DNA of 64,000 nt from Myxococcales bacterium (GCA_016707895.1 JADJGV010000005.1:62001-126000); one strand, 5' to 3'. Shown: positions 45,493 through 54,883, counted from the stretch's first letter. Numbers and translations are program-made. Notes: generated from the sequence alone by a model not told the origin.

Positions 45493-46205
45493 ACTTCGCC
45501 GAGGTCGCCCCGTTCGTGCCCGCGCTCGCGCGGGCCGGCGGCTTCGCGGCCACCGCGCCCCTGCTGGGCGACGCCACCACGCCGGTGCGGGTGCGGCTGG
45601 TGTTCACCGTCGCCGTCGCCGCCGCGGTCACCCACCGCGGCGCCGGGCTGACGCCGACCGACGCGATGATCGCCGCGCCGCTGGAGCTGGTCGCCGGCGC
45701 GCTGCCCGGGCTGATGGCGCGGTGGATCCTTGAGCGGGTCGCCACCGGCGGTCAGCTGATCGGCCTGCACCTCGGCCTCGGCTTCGCGCAGAGCTACGAC
45801 CCCACCGCCAGCGAGTCGGCCACCGCCGCGCGGCGGTTGGTCGCGACGATCGCCGGCCTGGCCTTCCTCGCCGCCGGCGGCCTCGAGGCCGGCGTGCGGG
45901 CGGTCGCGACGCCGGTGGCCCACGACCGGCTGGCCGTCGACGGCGCCGCCGCGATCGCGCTGGCCACCCAGATCACCAGCCGGGCGATCGCGTTCGCGGC
46001 GCCGGTGATCGTCGCCGCGGTGCTGATCAACGCCGGGCTCGCGGTCGTCAACCGCGCGGCCCCGGCCTTCAACGTGTTCTCGATCGCGCTGGTCGCGGTG
46101 GTGATCGGCGGCGGGCTGGTGCTGGTGGCCGCCGCGCCCGGCACCGCCGCCGCGATCGTCGACACCGCCAAGGACGCCGTCGCCGTCCTGGGAGGCCCCG
46201 CGTGA
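45489..46205 (+). CDS. fliR: Flagellar export gate protein FliR
   Basis: 238 aa, GTG start. A hydrophobic protein of about six segments with family residues ALARAGGFAATAPLLGDATT and LGLGFAQSYDPTASESATAA. The C-terminal region is VIVAAVLINAGLAVVNRAAP. The protein is slightly short (typically 255-265). It completes the FliPQR gate. Confidence 0.93.
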   Translation: MNFAEVAPFVPALARAGGFAATAPLLGDATTPVRVRLVFTVAVAAAVTHRGAGLTPTDAMIAAPLELVAGALPGLMARWILERVATGGQLIGLHLGLGFAQSYDPTASESATAARRLVATIAGLAFLAAGGLEAGVRAVATPVAHDRLAVDGAAAIALATQITSRAIAFAAPVIVAAVLINAGLAVVNRAAPAFNVFSIALVAVVIGGGLVLVAAAPGTAAAIVDTAKDAVAVLGGPA

Positions 46206-47245
46206 GCGACGCCAGCAAGAGCCACAAGCCGACGCCCAAGCGCCAGCGCGAGTTCCGCAAGCGCGGCGAGATCGCGCACTCGCGCGACCTCACCGCCGCC
46301 GCGACGCTCCTGGCCGGGACGCTGGCCCTGGCGGTCAGCGCCTCGATGGTGTGGGCCGCGCTGTGCGGCGCCGCCCGGGTCGCGGCCTCCGGCGAGGGCC
46401 TCGGCGCGGTGGCCGCGTCGGCGCGCCACGCGTTCACGGTGGCGGTGGCGCCGGTGCTGGCGGTCGCGGTCGCGGCGGCGCTCATCGCCGGCGCGGTGCA
46501 GCTCGGCTGGCCGCCGGTGCTGCGCTGGCCCAAGGTCGACTTCAGCCGGCCGTTCACGTTCGGCGGCCTGGCCGGGGCGCTGTCGCCCAAGGCCGCCGCC
46601 GGTCGGCTGGCCGCGGTCGCGGTCAAGGTCGTCGCGATCGGCGCGGCGGTCACCGCGGTGCTCGCGAGCGACGGCAGCGTGCTGTCCGCCGCCGACGCGC
46701 CCGACGCGCTGATCCGCGCGATCGGCGCGGCCCTGCTCAAGGTCACGGTGGTCGCGGCGATGGTGTTCGGCGCGCTGGCCGCGGTCGACTTCGTCAAGAA
46801 CAAGCGCGCGCTGGCCAAGCGCATGATGATGAGCAGCGACGAGATCCGGCGCGAGATGCGCGAGTCCGAGGGCGATCCGATGCTCAAGGCCCGCCGCCGC
46901 CGCCGGATGCGCGAGCTGGCCAAGCGCCGGGTGATCGCCGAGACCCGCAAGGCCGACGTCATCCTGGTCAACCCGACCCACTACGCGGTGGCGCTGCGCT
47001 ACCGCGCCGCCGACGGTGGTGCGCCGCGCGTCGTCGCCAAGGGCACCGACGAGCTCGCCGCCCGCATCCGCGAGGCCGCCCGCGCCGCCGGCGTCCCGGT
47101 GATCAGCCGCCCGCCGCTGGCCCGCGCGCTGTGGAAGCTGGTGCCCGAGGGCCAGGAGATCCCGAGCCAGCTCTACCACGCGGTGGCTGAGGTGCTGGCG
47201 TACATCTACCGGCTGCGCGACCGCCGCGTCGGGAGGCCCGCGTGA
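46202..47245 (+). CDS. flhB: Flagellar export switch protein FlhB
   Basis: 347 aa, GTG start. The N-terminus KPTPKRQREFRKRGEIAHSR is the FlhB signature. Four membrane segments follow. The self-cleaving cytoplasmic motif is NPTH (257-260) in ADVILVNPTHYAVALRYRAA. Then come VVAKGTDELAARIREAARAA and PVISRPPLARALWK. Cleavage after the Asn switches export from hook to filament proteins. FliK upstream is its partner. Confidence 0.96.
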   Translation: MSDASKSHKPTPKRQREFRKRGEIAHSRDLTAAATLLAGTLALAVSASMVWAALCGAARVAASGEGLGAVAASARHAFTVAVAPVLAVAVAAALIAGAVQLGWPPVLRWPKVDFSRPFTFGGLAGALSPKAAAGRLAAVAVKVVAIGAAVTAVLASDGSVLSAADAPDALIRAIGAALLKVTVVAAMVFGALAAVDFVKNKRALAKRMMMSSDEIRREMRESEGDPMLKARRRRRMRELAKRRVIAETRKADVILVNPTHYAVALRYRAADGGAPRVVAKGTDELAARIREAARAAGVPVISRPPLARALWKLVPEGQEIPSQLYHAVAEVLAYIYRLRDRRVGRPA

Positions 47246-49314
47246 GCGCCCGCGCCATCAGCGCCTCGAGCGGCGGCGACGCCACGATGGCCGTGGCCCT
47301 GGTCGGCGTGCTGGCGCTGACCGTCGCGCCGCTGCCGCCGGTGCTGTTCGACCTGCTGCTGGGCACCGCGCTGTGCCTGGCCGCGCTGACCTTCCTGGTC
47401 GCGTTCTACGTCGAGCGGCCCACCGACTTCTCGTCGTTCCCGGCGCTGCTCCTGTTCGTGACGCTGTTCCGGCTGTCGCTCAACGTCGCGTCGACGCGGC
47501 TGATCCTCACCCACGGCGGCCAGGGCGAGCACGCCGCCGGCGCGGTGATCGCCGCGTTCGGCCGGTTCGCGATCGGCGGCGACTTCGTCGTCGGCGCGAT
47601 CATCTTCTTGATCCTGGTGATCGTGAACTTCGTCGTCATCACCAAGGGCGCCGAGCGCATCTCCGAGGTCGCGGCCCGCTTCACCCTCGACTCGATGCCG
47701 GGCAAGCAGATGGCGATCGACGCCGACCTGGGCGCCGGCCTGATCAGCGAGAAGGAGGCGCGGGCCCGCCGCCAGCACATCCAGCGCGAGGCCGACTTCC
47801 ACGGCGCGATGGACGGCGCGTCGAAGTTCGTGCGCGGCGACGCGGTCGCCGGCCTGCTGATCCTGGCGATCAACGTCGTCGGCGGCATCGTCATCGGCGT
47901 CGCCGAGCGCGGCATGTCGTTCGGCGAGGCCGCCCGCACCTTCACGCTGCTGTCGATCGGCGACGGCCTGGTGTCGCAGATCCCGGCGCTGCTGGTGTCG
48001 ACCGGCGCGGCGCTGCTGATCACCCGCTCCGACGACCGCGAGCTCGGCACCGCGCTGTCCGCGCAGCTGCTGCGCCGCCGCCGCCCGCTGATGGTCACCG
48101 CGGCGCTGGTCACCGCGATCGGCCTGCTGCCGGGCATGCCGCACCTGCTGTTCCTGGCGCTGGGCGGGATGATCGCGTGGCGCGCCCGCCGCGCCGGCGT
48201 CACCACCGACGTGCCGAACGGCGCCGACGCGGCCGAGGCCAGCGGCGCGCCCGCCGGCGCCACCGCCGCCACCCCGGCCGCGGCCAAGGGCGAGCTCGAG
48301 GCCGCGCTGCCGGTCGAGCTGCTGGCGATGGAGGTCGGGCTCGATCTGATCAACATGGTCGACGCCGGCAAGAACGGCGAGCTCTTGCGGCGGATCGCGA
48401 CCCTGCGCAAGCAGCTGGCGACCGAGCTCGGCGTGCTGGTGCCGCCGATCCACATCCGCGACGACCTGCGGCTGGCGCCGGGCGCGTACCGCGTGCTGCT
48501 GTCGGGCGTGCTGGTCGCCGAGGGCTCGGTCGCCGTGCACCGGCTGCTGGCGCTCGACCCGTCGGGCACCGGCACCCGCGGCATCCCCGGCGAGGCCACC
48601 ACCGAGCCGACGTTCGGGCTGCCGGCCAAGTGGATCGCGACCTCCGAGCGCGCCCGCGCCGAGGCCGCCGGCTGCACCGTCGTCGACCCGACCGCGGTCA
48701 TCGCCACCCACCTCGCCGAGCTGATCCGCAAGCACGCCCACGAGCTGCTGGGCCGGCGCGAGGCGCAGGAGCTGTTCGACGTGCTCGGCAAGACCGACGG
48801 CAAGGTCGTCGAGGAGCTCATCCCGCACCTGATGTCGACCGGCGACGTGATCAAGGTCCTGCGCAACCTGCTGCGCGAGGGCGTCTCGATCCGCGACCTG
48901 CGCACGATCCTCGAGACGCTGGCCGACCACGCCGGCGCGATCAAGCACCCCGACGAGCTCACCGAGCTGGTCCGCCAGCGCCTGGCCCGCCGCATCACCC
49001 GCGGCAACCTCGCGACCGACGGCAGCCTGCGGCCGCTGGTGCTCGACCCGCGCGCCGAGCAGCTGTTCCGCGAGCCCGGCGGCCGGAACGCCCGCGCGCT
49101 GTCGCGGCTCACCGACGACCTCGCGGCCAGCGCGCGTGAGCTCACCCGCCACGACGAGCCGCCGCTGCTGGTGGTCGCGCCCGACATCCGGCGCACCGTC
49201 GCCAGCATCGCCGCCCGCCACATCCCCGGTCTCGCGGTCATCAGCTTCCGCGAGGTCGACCCGTCCGTGCCGTTCGTGACCCGCGGAGTCATCACCGCCC
49301 TGGAGGCCGTATGA
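47242..49314 (+). CDS. flhA: Flagellar export component FlhA
   Basis: 690 aa, GTG start. About eight N-terminal membrane segments. The FHIPEP signature is LLLFVTLFRLSLNVASTRLI plus ARFTLDSMPGKQMAIDADLG. The C-terminal cytoplasmic nonameric-ring domain starts after an Ala linker (about 350; LPVELLAMEVGLDLINMVDA). It has PPIHIRDDLRLAPGAYRVLL and the region ILETLADHAGAIKHPDELTE. It docks chaperone-substrate complexes. Coupled to flhF. Confidence 0.96.
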   Translation: MSARAISASSGGDATMAVALVGVLALTVAPLPPVLFDLLLGTALCLAALTFLVAFYVERPTDFSSFPALLLFVTLFRLSLNVASTRLILTHGGQGEHAAGAVIAAFGRFAIGGDFVVGAIIFLILVIVNFVVITKGAERISEVAARFTLDSMPGKQMAIDADLGAGLISEKEARARRQHIQREADFHGAMDGASKFVRGDAVAGLLILAINVVGGIVIGVAERGMSFGEAARTFTLLSIGDGLVSQIPALLVSTGAALLITRSDDRELGTALSAQLLRRRRPLMVTAALVTAIGLLPGMPHLLFLALGGMIAWRARRAGVTTDVPNGADAAEASGAPAGATAATPAAAKGELEAALPVELLAMEVGLDLINMVDAGKNGELLRRIATLRKQLATELGVLVPPIHIRDDLRLAPGAYRVLLSGVLVAEGSVAVHRLLALDPSGTGTRGIPGEATTEPTFGLPAKWIATSERARAEAAGCTVVDPTAVIATHLAELIRKHAHELLGRREAQELFDVLGKTDGKVVEELIPHLMSTGDVIKVLRNLLREGVSIRDLRTILETLADHAGAIKHPDELTELVRQRLARRITRGNLATDGSLRPLVLDPRAEQLFREPGGRNARALSRLTDDLAASARELTRHDEPPLLVVAPDIRRTVASIAARHIPGLAVISFREVDPSVPFVTRGVITALEAV

Positions 49315-50372
49315 AGATCATCAAGTTCGAAGGCGCGTCGATGCGCGAGACCCTGGCCAAGGTCAAGGCCGAGCTCGGCGACCAGGCCGTGGTGGTGTCG
49401 ACGCGGCAGATCCGGCGCGGCCTGCTGGGCAGCGCCTACGAGATCGCCGCGGCGATCGATCAGGACGACGACGGCCCGGCGGTCCCGGCGCCGGCGCCCG
49501 CGCCGCGCCCGATGGCGCGGCCGACGCTGGACGACGGCGAGGTCGAGCGCGTGGTCGCGCCGCTGCGCGCCGAGCTGCGGTCGCTGCGGGCGATGATGCG
49601 GGCCCGCGCCGACGAGCGGCCGCCGGCCAACCCCGACCTGCGCGAGGAGCTGGCGGCGCTGCGCCGCGCCGTCGAGCAGCTCCGCCACGGCGCCGCGCCG
49701 GCCGCGCCCGCGCCGGCCCCCACGCCGCCGCCGGTCACCGAGCCGCAGCTGGCGATGCCGTCGACCGCGCGGGTGGTCATGCTGGTCGGCCCGACCGGCG
49801 TCGGCAAGACCACGTCGATCGCCAAGATCGCCGCCCGCGCCGCGCTGATCGAGGGCCAGCAGGTCGCGATCGTCACGCTCGACAACTACCGGGTCGGCGG
49901 CATCGACCAGATCCGCACCTACGCCGACCTGATCGGCGTGCCGCTGCACATCGTCGAGGATCCCGCCGGCCTGCCCGACCTGCTGGTCGAGCTGGCCGCC
50001 TACGACCTGGTGCTGGTCGACACCGCCGGCAAGAGCCCGCGCGACCGCGCGGCGCTGGCGGCGCTGGCCGCCGCGCTGACCGGGCTGCCCCAGGTCGAGG
50101 TCCACCTCACCATCGCCGCGGCCACCGCGCCGGCGGTGATGGACGAGCTGGCCAAGCGGTTCGCGCCGCTGCGGCCGCGCCGGCTGCTGTTCACCAAGCT
50201 CGACGAGTGCGGCCGCGCGCCCGAGGTCACCCTGGCGCCGGCCCGGCTCGCGCTGCCGGTGACCTGGCTGGCGACCGGCCAGGCCGTCCCCGAGGACCTC
50301 GAGCTGGCCACCGTGCCCCGGCTCATCCAGCTCGCGCGCCAGGGCCTCGGCAGCGACCAGGCGGCGGCCTGA
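49311..50372 (+). CDS. flhF: Flagellar placement GTPase FlhF
   Basis: 353 aa. SRP-type GTPase. The N-terminus MKIIKFEGASMRETLAKVKA is followed by ELGDQAVVVSTRQIRRGLLG. A short Pro-rich linker leads to the NG domain. G1 is VGPTGVGKTTSIAKIA (K166). Then follow VTLDNYRVGGIDQIRTYADL, VDTAGKSPRD (G3) and LFTKLDECG (G4). It marks the site of basal-body assembly, polar in most bacteria that have FlhF with FlhG. The protein is moderately short because the N-terminal B domain is compact. Confidence 0.95.
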   Translation: MKIIKFEGASMRETLAKVKAELGDQAVVVSTRQIRRGLLGSAYEIAAAIDQDDDGPAVPAPAPAPRPMARPTLDDGEVERVVAPLRAELRSLRAMMRARADERPPANPDLREELAALRRAVEQLRHGAAPAAPAPAPTPPPVTEPQLAMPSTARVVMLVGPTGVGKTTSIAKIAARAALIEGQQVAIVTLDNYRVGGIDQIRTYADLIGVPLHIVEDPAGLPDLLVELAAYDLVLVDTAGKSPRDRAALAALAAALTGLPQVEVHLTIAAATAPAVMDELAKRFAPLRPRRLLFTKLDECGRAPEVTLAPARLALPVTWLATGQAVPEDLELATVPRLIQLARQGLGSDQAAA

Positions 50373-50373
50373 C

Positions 50374-51249
50374 ATGCGGGCCACCGATCAAGCCGCCTCG
50401 CTGCGGCTCATCCAGGGCACCGGCCACGCCCCGAGCCCCCGCCGCGAGCGGGCGATCGCGGTCACCGGCGGCAAGGGCGGCGTCGGCAAGAGCACGATCG
50501 CGGTCGGCCTGGCCTCGGCGTTCGCCGCCGACGGCAGCGACACGCTGATGATCGACGCCGATCTCGGCATGGCCGACCTGAACCTGCTGCTCGGCGTCGC
50601 GCCGCCGCACAGCCTGCTCGACGCGCTGGGCGGCGCCCCGATCGACGACGTGCTGGTCGCCGCCCACGGCATGCACCTCCTGCCCGCCGCCAACGGCAGC
50701 TTCGAGCTGGCCACGCTGGGCCCCCTGGCCCGGGCCCGGGCCTGCGCGCTGGTCGACGAGCTGCGCGTCAGGTTTGACACCGTCGTCCTCGATATCGCCG
50801 CCGGGATCGGCCACCAGCAGTCGGCGTTCACCCGCGCCGCGCGCGACTGCGTGGTCGTGGTCAACCCCGAGCCGCTGTCGATGGCCGACTCGTATGCGTG
50901 CCTAAAGGTGCTTGCCACCGAGCATGGGCTCGACACGGCGTACGTCGTGCCGAACCGCGTCACCAGCCGCGGGCAGGCCGACGACGTCGTCGGCCGGCTC
51001 ACCGACCTGGTGGCCCGATTCTTGGATCTGACGTTGGTCGCGATGCCCTACGTCCCCGCCGACCCGGCCGTCATCGAAGCGGCGCACCTCGGGGTGCCGC
51101 TGGTGCGGCACCGCCCCGACGCGCCGGCGGCCCGCGCGATGCGCCGCCTGGCGCGCGCGCTCGACGCCGTGACCCCACCCGATCAACGCCTCGACAGCGC
51201 CCAGCAATTCTGGAGCTGCCAGCTGGTGCCGGCAGGAGAGACCCCATGA
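50374..51249 (+). CDS. flhG: Flagellar number regulator FlhG (MinD-like ATPase)
   Basis: 291 aa. A MinD/ParA ATPase: deviant Walker A GGKGGVGKS (K39), LMIDADLGMADLNLLLGVAP, a switch region VVLDIAAGIGHQQS, and the C-terminal family part. The N-terminal DQAASLR motif matches the FlhF-activating helix of FlhG (DQAxxLR). The usual Asp of the D-TAPG switch is followed by IAAG. A slightly lower GC third position begins near 50,760. It restricts flagellar number together with FlhF. Overlaps fliA. Confidence 0.95.
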   Translation: MRATDQAASLRLIQGTGHAPSPRRERAIAVTGGKGGVGKSTIAVGLASAFAADGSDTLMIDADLGMADLNLLLGVAPPHSLLDALGGAPIDDVLVAAHGMHLLPAANGSFELATLGPLARARACALVDELRVRFDTVVLDIAAGIGHQQSAFTRAARDCVVVVNPEPLSMADSYACLKVLATEHGLDTAYVVPNRVTSRGQADDVVGRLTDLVARFLDLTLVAMPYVPADPAVIEAAHLGVPLVRHRPDAPAARAMRRLARALDAVTPPDQRLDSAQQFWSCQLVPAGETP

Positions 51250-52016
51250 AAGCCTATGCCCAACAGGCGCGGCGCGCGCCGCGCGACCGCGACCGGCTGA
51301 TCATCGAGCACATCGAGATCGCGCGGCGGATCGCGCTGCGGGTCGCGCGCCGCTGCCCGTCGTGGGTCACGCCTGATGATCTGGTCGCCGCCGGCATGCT
51401 CGGCCTGGCCGAGGCCGCCGAGCGCTACGACGAGCAGCGCCAGGAGCCGTTCCTGGTGTTCGCCGAGAAGCGCATCCGGGGCGCGGTGCTCGACGAGCTG
51501 CGCCGCGGCGACATCATGCCCCGCCGCAGCCGCCAGATGGCTCGCAAGATCGGCGCCGTGCTCGCCGACCTCGAGCGCCGCTTCGGCAGCGAGGTGACCG
51601 ACGAGCAGGTCGCCGAGGCGCTGGGGGTGTCGGTGGTCGAGTACCGCGAACACCTCGAGCACCTGGTCCACGTCACCGTCGGCTCGCTCGACCAGCTCGA
51701 GCACGACCCGCGCGCCAGCGACGACGCCTCGCCGCGTCAGCGCAGCGAGCGCCACGAGCTGCTCGGCCGCGTCCGCACCGCGCTGGCCACGCTCGGCCAG
51801 CGCGACGTGCTGGTGCTCTCGCTCTACTACAACGACGAGCTCACCTACGTCGAGATCGCCGAGGTTCTCGGCGTCACCACCTCGCGGGTGTGCCAGCTCC
51901 ACGGGCGCGCGATCGCCCGGCTGCGCGCCGCGATCGAGGAGGTGCGCCCCGAGGCCCAGGTCCGGCTCGCCGAGGGCACCACCGAGGTGGCCGCGGTCGA
52001 GGTCGCCGGTGGGTGA
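51246..52016 (+). CDS. fliA: Flagellar sigma factor FliA (sigma-28)
   Basis: 256 aa, ATG overlapping flhG. Region 2 is seen in WVTPDDLVAAGMLGLAEAAE, FLVFAEKRIRGAVLDELRRG and DIMPRRSRQMARKI. Region 3 is TDEQVAEALGVSVVEYREHL. Region 4 is LGQRDVLVLSLYYNDELTYV, EIAEVLGVTTSRVCQLHGRA. It directs late genes (filament, cap) and is held back by the FlgM encoded 4.8 kb downstream. No strong TAAA-N15-GCCGATAA site is visible ahead of fliC, perhaps because of the GC pressure. Confidence 0.94.
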   Translation: MKAYAQQARRAPRDRDRLIIEHIEIARRIALRVARRCPSWVTPDDLVAAGMLGLAEAAERYDEQRQEPFLVFAEKRIRGAVLDELRRGDIMPRRSRQMARKIGAVLADLERRFGSEVTDEQVAEALGVSVVEYREHLEHLVHVTVGSLDQLEHDPRASDDASPRQRSERHELLGRVRTALATLGQRDVLVLSLYYNDELTYVEIAEVLGVTTSRVCQLHGRAIARLRAAIEEVRPEAQVRLAEGTTEVAAVEVAGG

Positions 52017-52722
52017 CGGCATCTACGTCGCCGCGGCCGGCGCCGTCGCGCAGTCCAACGCGCTCGACGTCACCGCCAACAACGTCGCCAACGCGTCGAC
52101 CACCGGCTTCCGCGGCACCCGCGTCACCTTCGCCGAGGCGCTGGCCCGGGCCCGCTCGCCCGACGTCGCGCTGGTCGGCGGGATCACGCCGGCGGTCGAT
52201 CTGCAGCCCGGCGCGATCGCGACCACCGGCAACCCGCTCGACGTCGCGCTCGAGGGCGACGGCTACTTCGCGGTCGACGCGCCCGGCGGCGTCCGCTACA
52301 CCCGCGCCGGCGCGTTCCAGGTCGACGCCGAGGGCACGCTGCGCACCGCGACCGGCCTGGCGGTGCGCTCCGCCGACGGCGGCCCGCTGCAGGTGCCGCC
52401 CGAGGCCACCCAGTTCTTCATCGGCGAGGACGGCGCGGTCGCGACCGAGCTCGGCCCGGTCGGCAACCTGGCGCTGGCCACCTTCGCGCCCGGCGCGCTG
52501 CAACACGACGGCGGCAGCCTGTTCACCGCCACGGGCGCGCCCACCGCCGGCCCGCCGCCGCGGGTGGTGCAGGGCGCGCTCGAGGGCTCCAACGTCAACG
52601 TCGTGCGCGGCGTCGTCGACCTGGTGAAGGTGTCGCGCACCTACGAGACGCTGCTGCGCATGATCCAGGGCTTCCACGACGTCGAGAGCCGCGCCGCGCG
52701 CGATCTCGGCGGGCCCAAGTGA
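52009..52722 (+). CDS. flgF: Flagellar rod protein FlgF
   Basis: 237 aa, GTG start overlapping fliA by 8 bases. N-terminal rod motif IYVAAAGAVAQSNALDVTAN and NVANASTTGFRGTRVTFAEA. The middle has NPLDVALEGDGYFAVDAPGG, VRYTRAGAFQVDAEGTL. C-terminal GALEGSNVNVVRGVVDLVKV, SRTYETLLRMIQGF. FlgF rather than FlgG because the next gene is the better FlgG. Proximal rod. Confidence 0.9.
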   Translation: MGDGIYVAAAGAVAQSNALDVTANNVANASTTGFRGTRVTFAEALARARSPDVALVGGITPAVDLQPGAIATTGNPLDVALEGDGYFAVDAPGGVRYTRAGAFQVDAEGTLRTATGLAVRSADGGPLQVPPEATQFFIGEDGAVATELGPVGNLALATFAPGALQHDGGSLFTATGAPTAGPPPRVVQGALEGSNVNVVRGVVDLVKVSRTYETLLRMIQGFHDVESRAARDLGGPK

Positions 52723-52724
52723 GC

Positions 52725-52742
52725 TGAACCCTCGAGGGTTCA
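52725..52742. promoter_or_regulatory. 18-base perfect palindrome between flgF and flgG
   Basis: TGAACCCTCGAGGGTTCA is a perfect palindrome 3 bases after the flgF stop and 28 bases before the flgG start. In RNA it would fold into a 7-bp hairpin with a TCGA loop. It is the only sizeable gap in the middle of the rod genes. It could be an operator, an RNA-processing or stabilising hairpin. Confidence 0.65.
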
Positions 52743-52770
52743 TCGCCAGTTTCCACCACCGGAGGACCTC

Positions 52771-53556
52771 ATGTTGCGTGCCCTCACCACCGCCGCCGCC
52801 GGCATGGAAGCCCAGCAGACCCAGCTCGACGTCACGGCGAACAACATCGCCAACGTCTCGACCGCCGGCTTCAAGAAGAGCCGCGCCGAGTTCGCCGACC
52901 TGATGTACCAGCGCATGCGCCCGGCCGGCGCCGCCACCGGCAACGGCACCTCGGCGCCGAGCGGCCTCGAGGTCGGGCTCGGCGTGCGGGTCACCACCAC
53001 CCAGCGCATGCAGGGGCAGGGCGAGCTACGCCAGACCGGTGGCCCGCTCGACGTCGCGATCCAGGGCAACGGCTTCTTCGCGGTGACGCTGCCCTCGGGC
53101 GAGACCGCCTACACCCGCAACGGCGCGTTCCAGCGCGACGCCAACGGCCTCCTGGTCACCAGCGAGGGCTACCCGGTGGCCGGCGAGATCACGATCCCGC
53201 CCGAGGCGCAGACGGTGACGATCGCCGGCGACGGCAAGGTCACCGCGACCGTGCCCGGCGATCCCGCGCCGGTCGAGCTCGGCCAGCTGCAGCTCACCAC
53301 CTTCGCCAACCCGGCCGGCCTCGAGGCGATGGGCGGGACGCTGTTCCGCGAGACCTCCGCCGCCGGCGACGCCGTGACCGGCAACCCCGGCGAGAACGGC
53401 GCCGGCAGCCTGGCCCAGGGCAGCCTCGAGCTGTCCAACGTCAGCGCGGTCGAGGAGATGATCGACCTGATCTCGGGGCAGCGCGCCTACGAGGTCAACA
53501 CCCGCGTGATCAAGGCGGCCGACGAGATGCTCGGCCAGACGGCGCAGCTGCGATGA
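52771..53556 (+). CDS. flgG: Flagellar distal rod protein FlgG
   Basis: 261 aa, normal size. Preceded by GGAGG. N-terminal MLRALTTAAAGMEAQQTQLD and VTANNIANVSTAGFKKSRAE. Middle NGFFAVTLPSGETAYTRNGA and VTSEGYPVAGEITIPPEAQT. C-terminal GSLELSNVSAVEEMIDLISG, QRAYEVNTRVIKAADEMLGQ. Coupled to flgA by ATGA. Confidence 0.96.
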   Translation: MLRALTTAAAGMEAQQTQLDVTANNIANVSTAGFKKSRAEFADLMYQRMRPAGAATGNGTSAPSGLEVGLGVRVTTTQRMQGQGELRQTGGPLDVAIQGNGFFAVTLPSGETAYTRNGAFQRDANGLLVTSEGYPVAGEITIPPEAQTVTIAGDGKVTATVPGDPAPVELGQLQLTTFANPAGLEAMGGTLFRETSAAGDAVTGNPGENGAGSLAQGSLELSNVSAVEEMIDLISGQRAYEVNTRVIKAADEMLGQTAQLR

Positions 53557-54212
53557 GCCCGCGCCACCTGCCGCTGCTGCTGGTGCTGCTGGCGTCGAGC
53601 GCCGCCGCCGAGCCGCTGGCCGACGCGATCGGCGCCGGCGCCGCCGCCGGGCTGCCGACCGAGCTGGCGGTGGTGGCGGTGCACGTGCCGCGCGCCCTGG
53701 GCCGACGCCACGCCGACGTCGACCGCGCCGCGGTGGCGGTCGAGTGGCCGCGCGCGCCGCGGCCGGGCCGGATCAGCGTGCGGGTGCGCGTCGCCGGCGG
53801 CCGCGCCAGCTTCGTGCCGGTCACGCTCGCGGCCAAGACCGCCGGGTTCGTCACCACCCGCGCCCTGCCGGCCGGCGCGCTGATCACCGCCGCCGACGTC
53901 GTCGCGGTGAGCCAGGTGATGGCGCCCGGCACCCAGCCAGCGCCGATCGCGGTCGGCACGATCACCACCACCGCGCTGGCCGCCGGCGACGTGATCACCG
54001 CCGCCGCGATCACCCGGCCGCCGCCGGTGGCACGCGGCGCCGACGTCGAGGTGATCGTCGAGTCCGGCGCCATCACGATCCGCGCCCGCGGCCGCCTCGC
54101 CGCCAGCGCCCGCCCCGGCGAGGTCGCGATCGTGCGCCTCGCCGACACCGGCCGCGATCTGCGCGGCACGCTCGTCGACGACCACCGCGTCGTCGTGGAG
54201 GAGGCCCCATGA
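53553..54212 (+). CDS. flgA: P-ring assembly chaperone FlgA
   Basis: 219 aa. Signal peptide MSPRHLPLLLVLLASSAAAE. The SAF domain (about 110-175: TTRALPAGALITAADVVAVS, ALAAGDVITAAAITRPPPVA) and the C-terminal beta clip (RGADVEVIVESGAITIRARG) define FlgA. A periplasmic chaperone for FlgI, encoded two genes downstream. Confidence 0.92.
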   Translation: MSPRHLPLLLVLLASSAAAEPLADAIGAGAAAGLPTELAVVAVHVPRALGRRHADVDRAAVAVEWPRAPRPGRISVRVRVAGGRASFVPVTLAAKTAGFVTTRALPAGALITAADVVAVSQVMAPGTQPAPIAVGTITTTALAAGDVITAAAITRPPPVARGADVEVIVESGAITIRARGRLAASARPGEVAIVRLADTGRDLRGTLVDDHRVVVEEAP

Positions 54213-54883
54213 CCCGCTCGCTCGCCTGGCTGGTGGTCGCGACGCTCACCGCGTGCACCACCCACATCGCGCCGTACCGGCCCAAGCACCGGCCGTTCGT
54301 CGCCGACGCCTACCCGGCGCGGCCGACGCCGACCAACGGCAGCCTGTTCACCGGCGACGGCTGGTTCGAGGACGACACCGCGCGCCACGTCGGCGACATC
54401 CTGGTGGTGCGCATCGACGAGCGCGAGGCCGCGACCCGCGACGCCTCGACCAAGCTCAACAAGCAGGACGGCGCCAGCTACGGCATGCCGGCCGCGGTCG
54501 GGCTGCTGGCGGCGCTGACCAAGAAGTACCCCGACGTCGATCCCGCCCAGCTGTTCGCCACCGAGTCCGAGATGAGCTTCACCGGCGCGGGCAAGATCGC
54601 GCGCAAGGGCACGCTGTCGGCGACGTTGCCGGTGCGGGTCAAGCAGGAGCTCGGCAACGGCGACCTCTACGTCGAGGGCACCAAGGTGGTGATGGTCGGC
54701 GAGGAGGAGCACCACATCTACCTGTCCGGCATCGTCCGCACCGCGGACATCGCCGACGACGACACGATCCCGTCGTCGCGCATCGCCGACGCCGAGATCG
54801 AGTACACCGGGCGCGGCGACGTCAGCGACCAGCAACGCCGGGGCTGGGGCAGCCGGCTGCTGGCGCGGGTGTGGCCGTGGTGA
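54209..54883 (+). CDS. flgH: Flagellar L-ring lipoprotein FlgH
   Basis: 224 aa. Lipoprotein signal MTRSLAWLVVATLTAC (C16). Family blocks: TNGSLFTGDGWFEDDTARHV, GDILVVRIDEREAATRDAST, FTGAGKIARKGTLSATLPVR, VKQELGNGDLYVEGTKVVMV, HHIYLSGIVRTADIADDDTI, PSSRIADAEIEYTGRGDVSD. Forms the L ring in the outer membrane, so the cell has an LPS-type outer membrane. Confidence 0.95.
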   Translation: MTRSLAWLVVATLTACTTHIAPYRPKHRPFVADAYPARPTPTNGSLFTGDGWFEDDTARHVGDILVVRIDEREAATRDASTKLNKQDGASYGMPAAVGLLAALTKKYPDVDPAQLFATESEMSFTGAGKIARKGTLSATLPVRVKQELGNGDLYVEGTKVVMVGEEEHHIYLSGIVRTADIADDDTIPSSRIADAEIEYTGRGDVSDQQRRGWGSRLLARVWPW

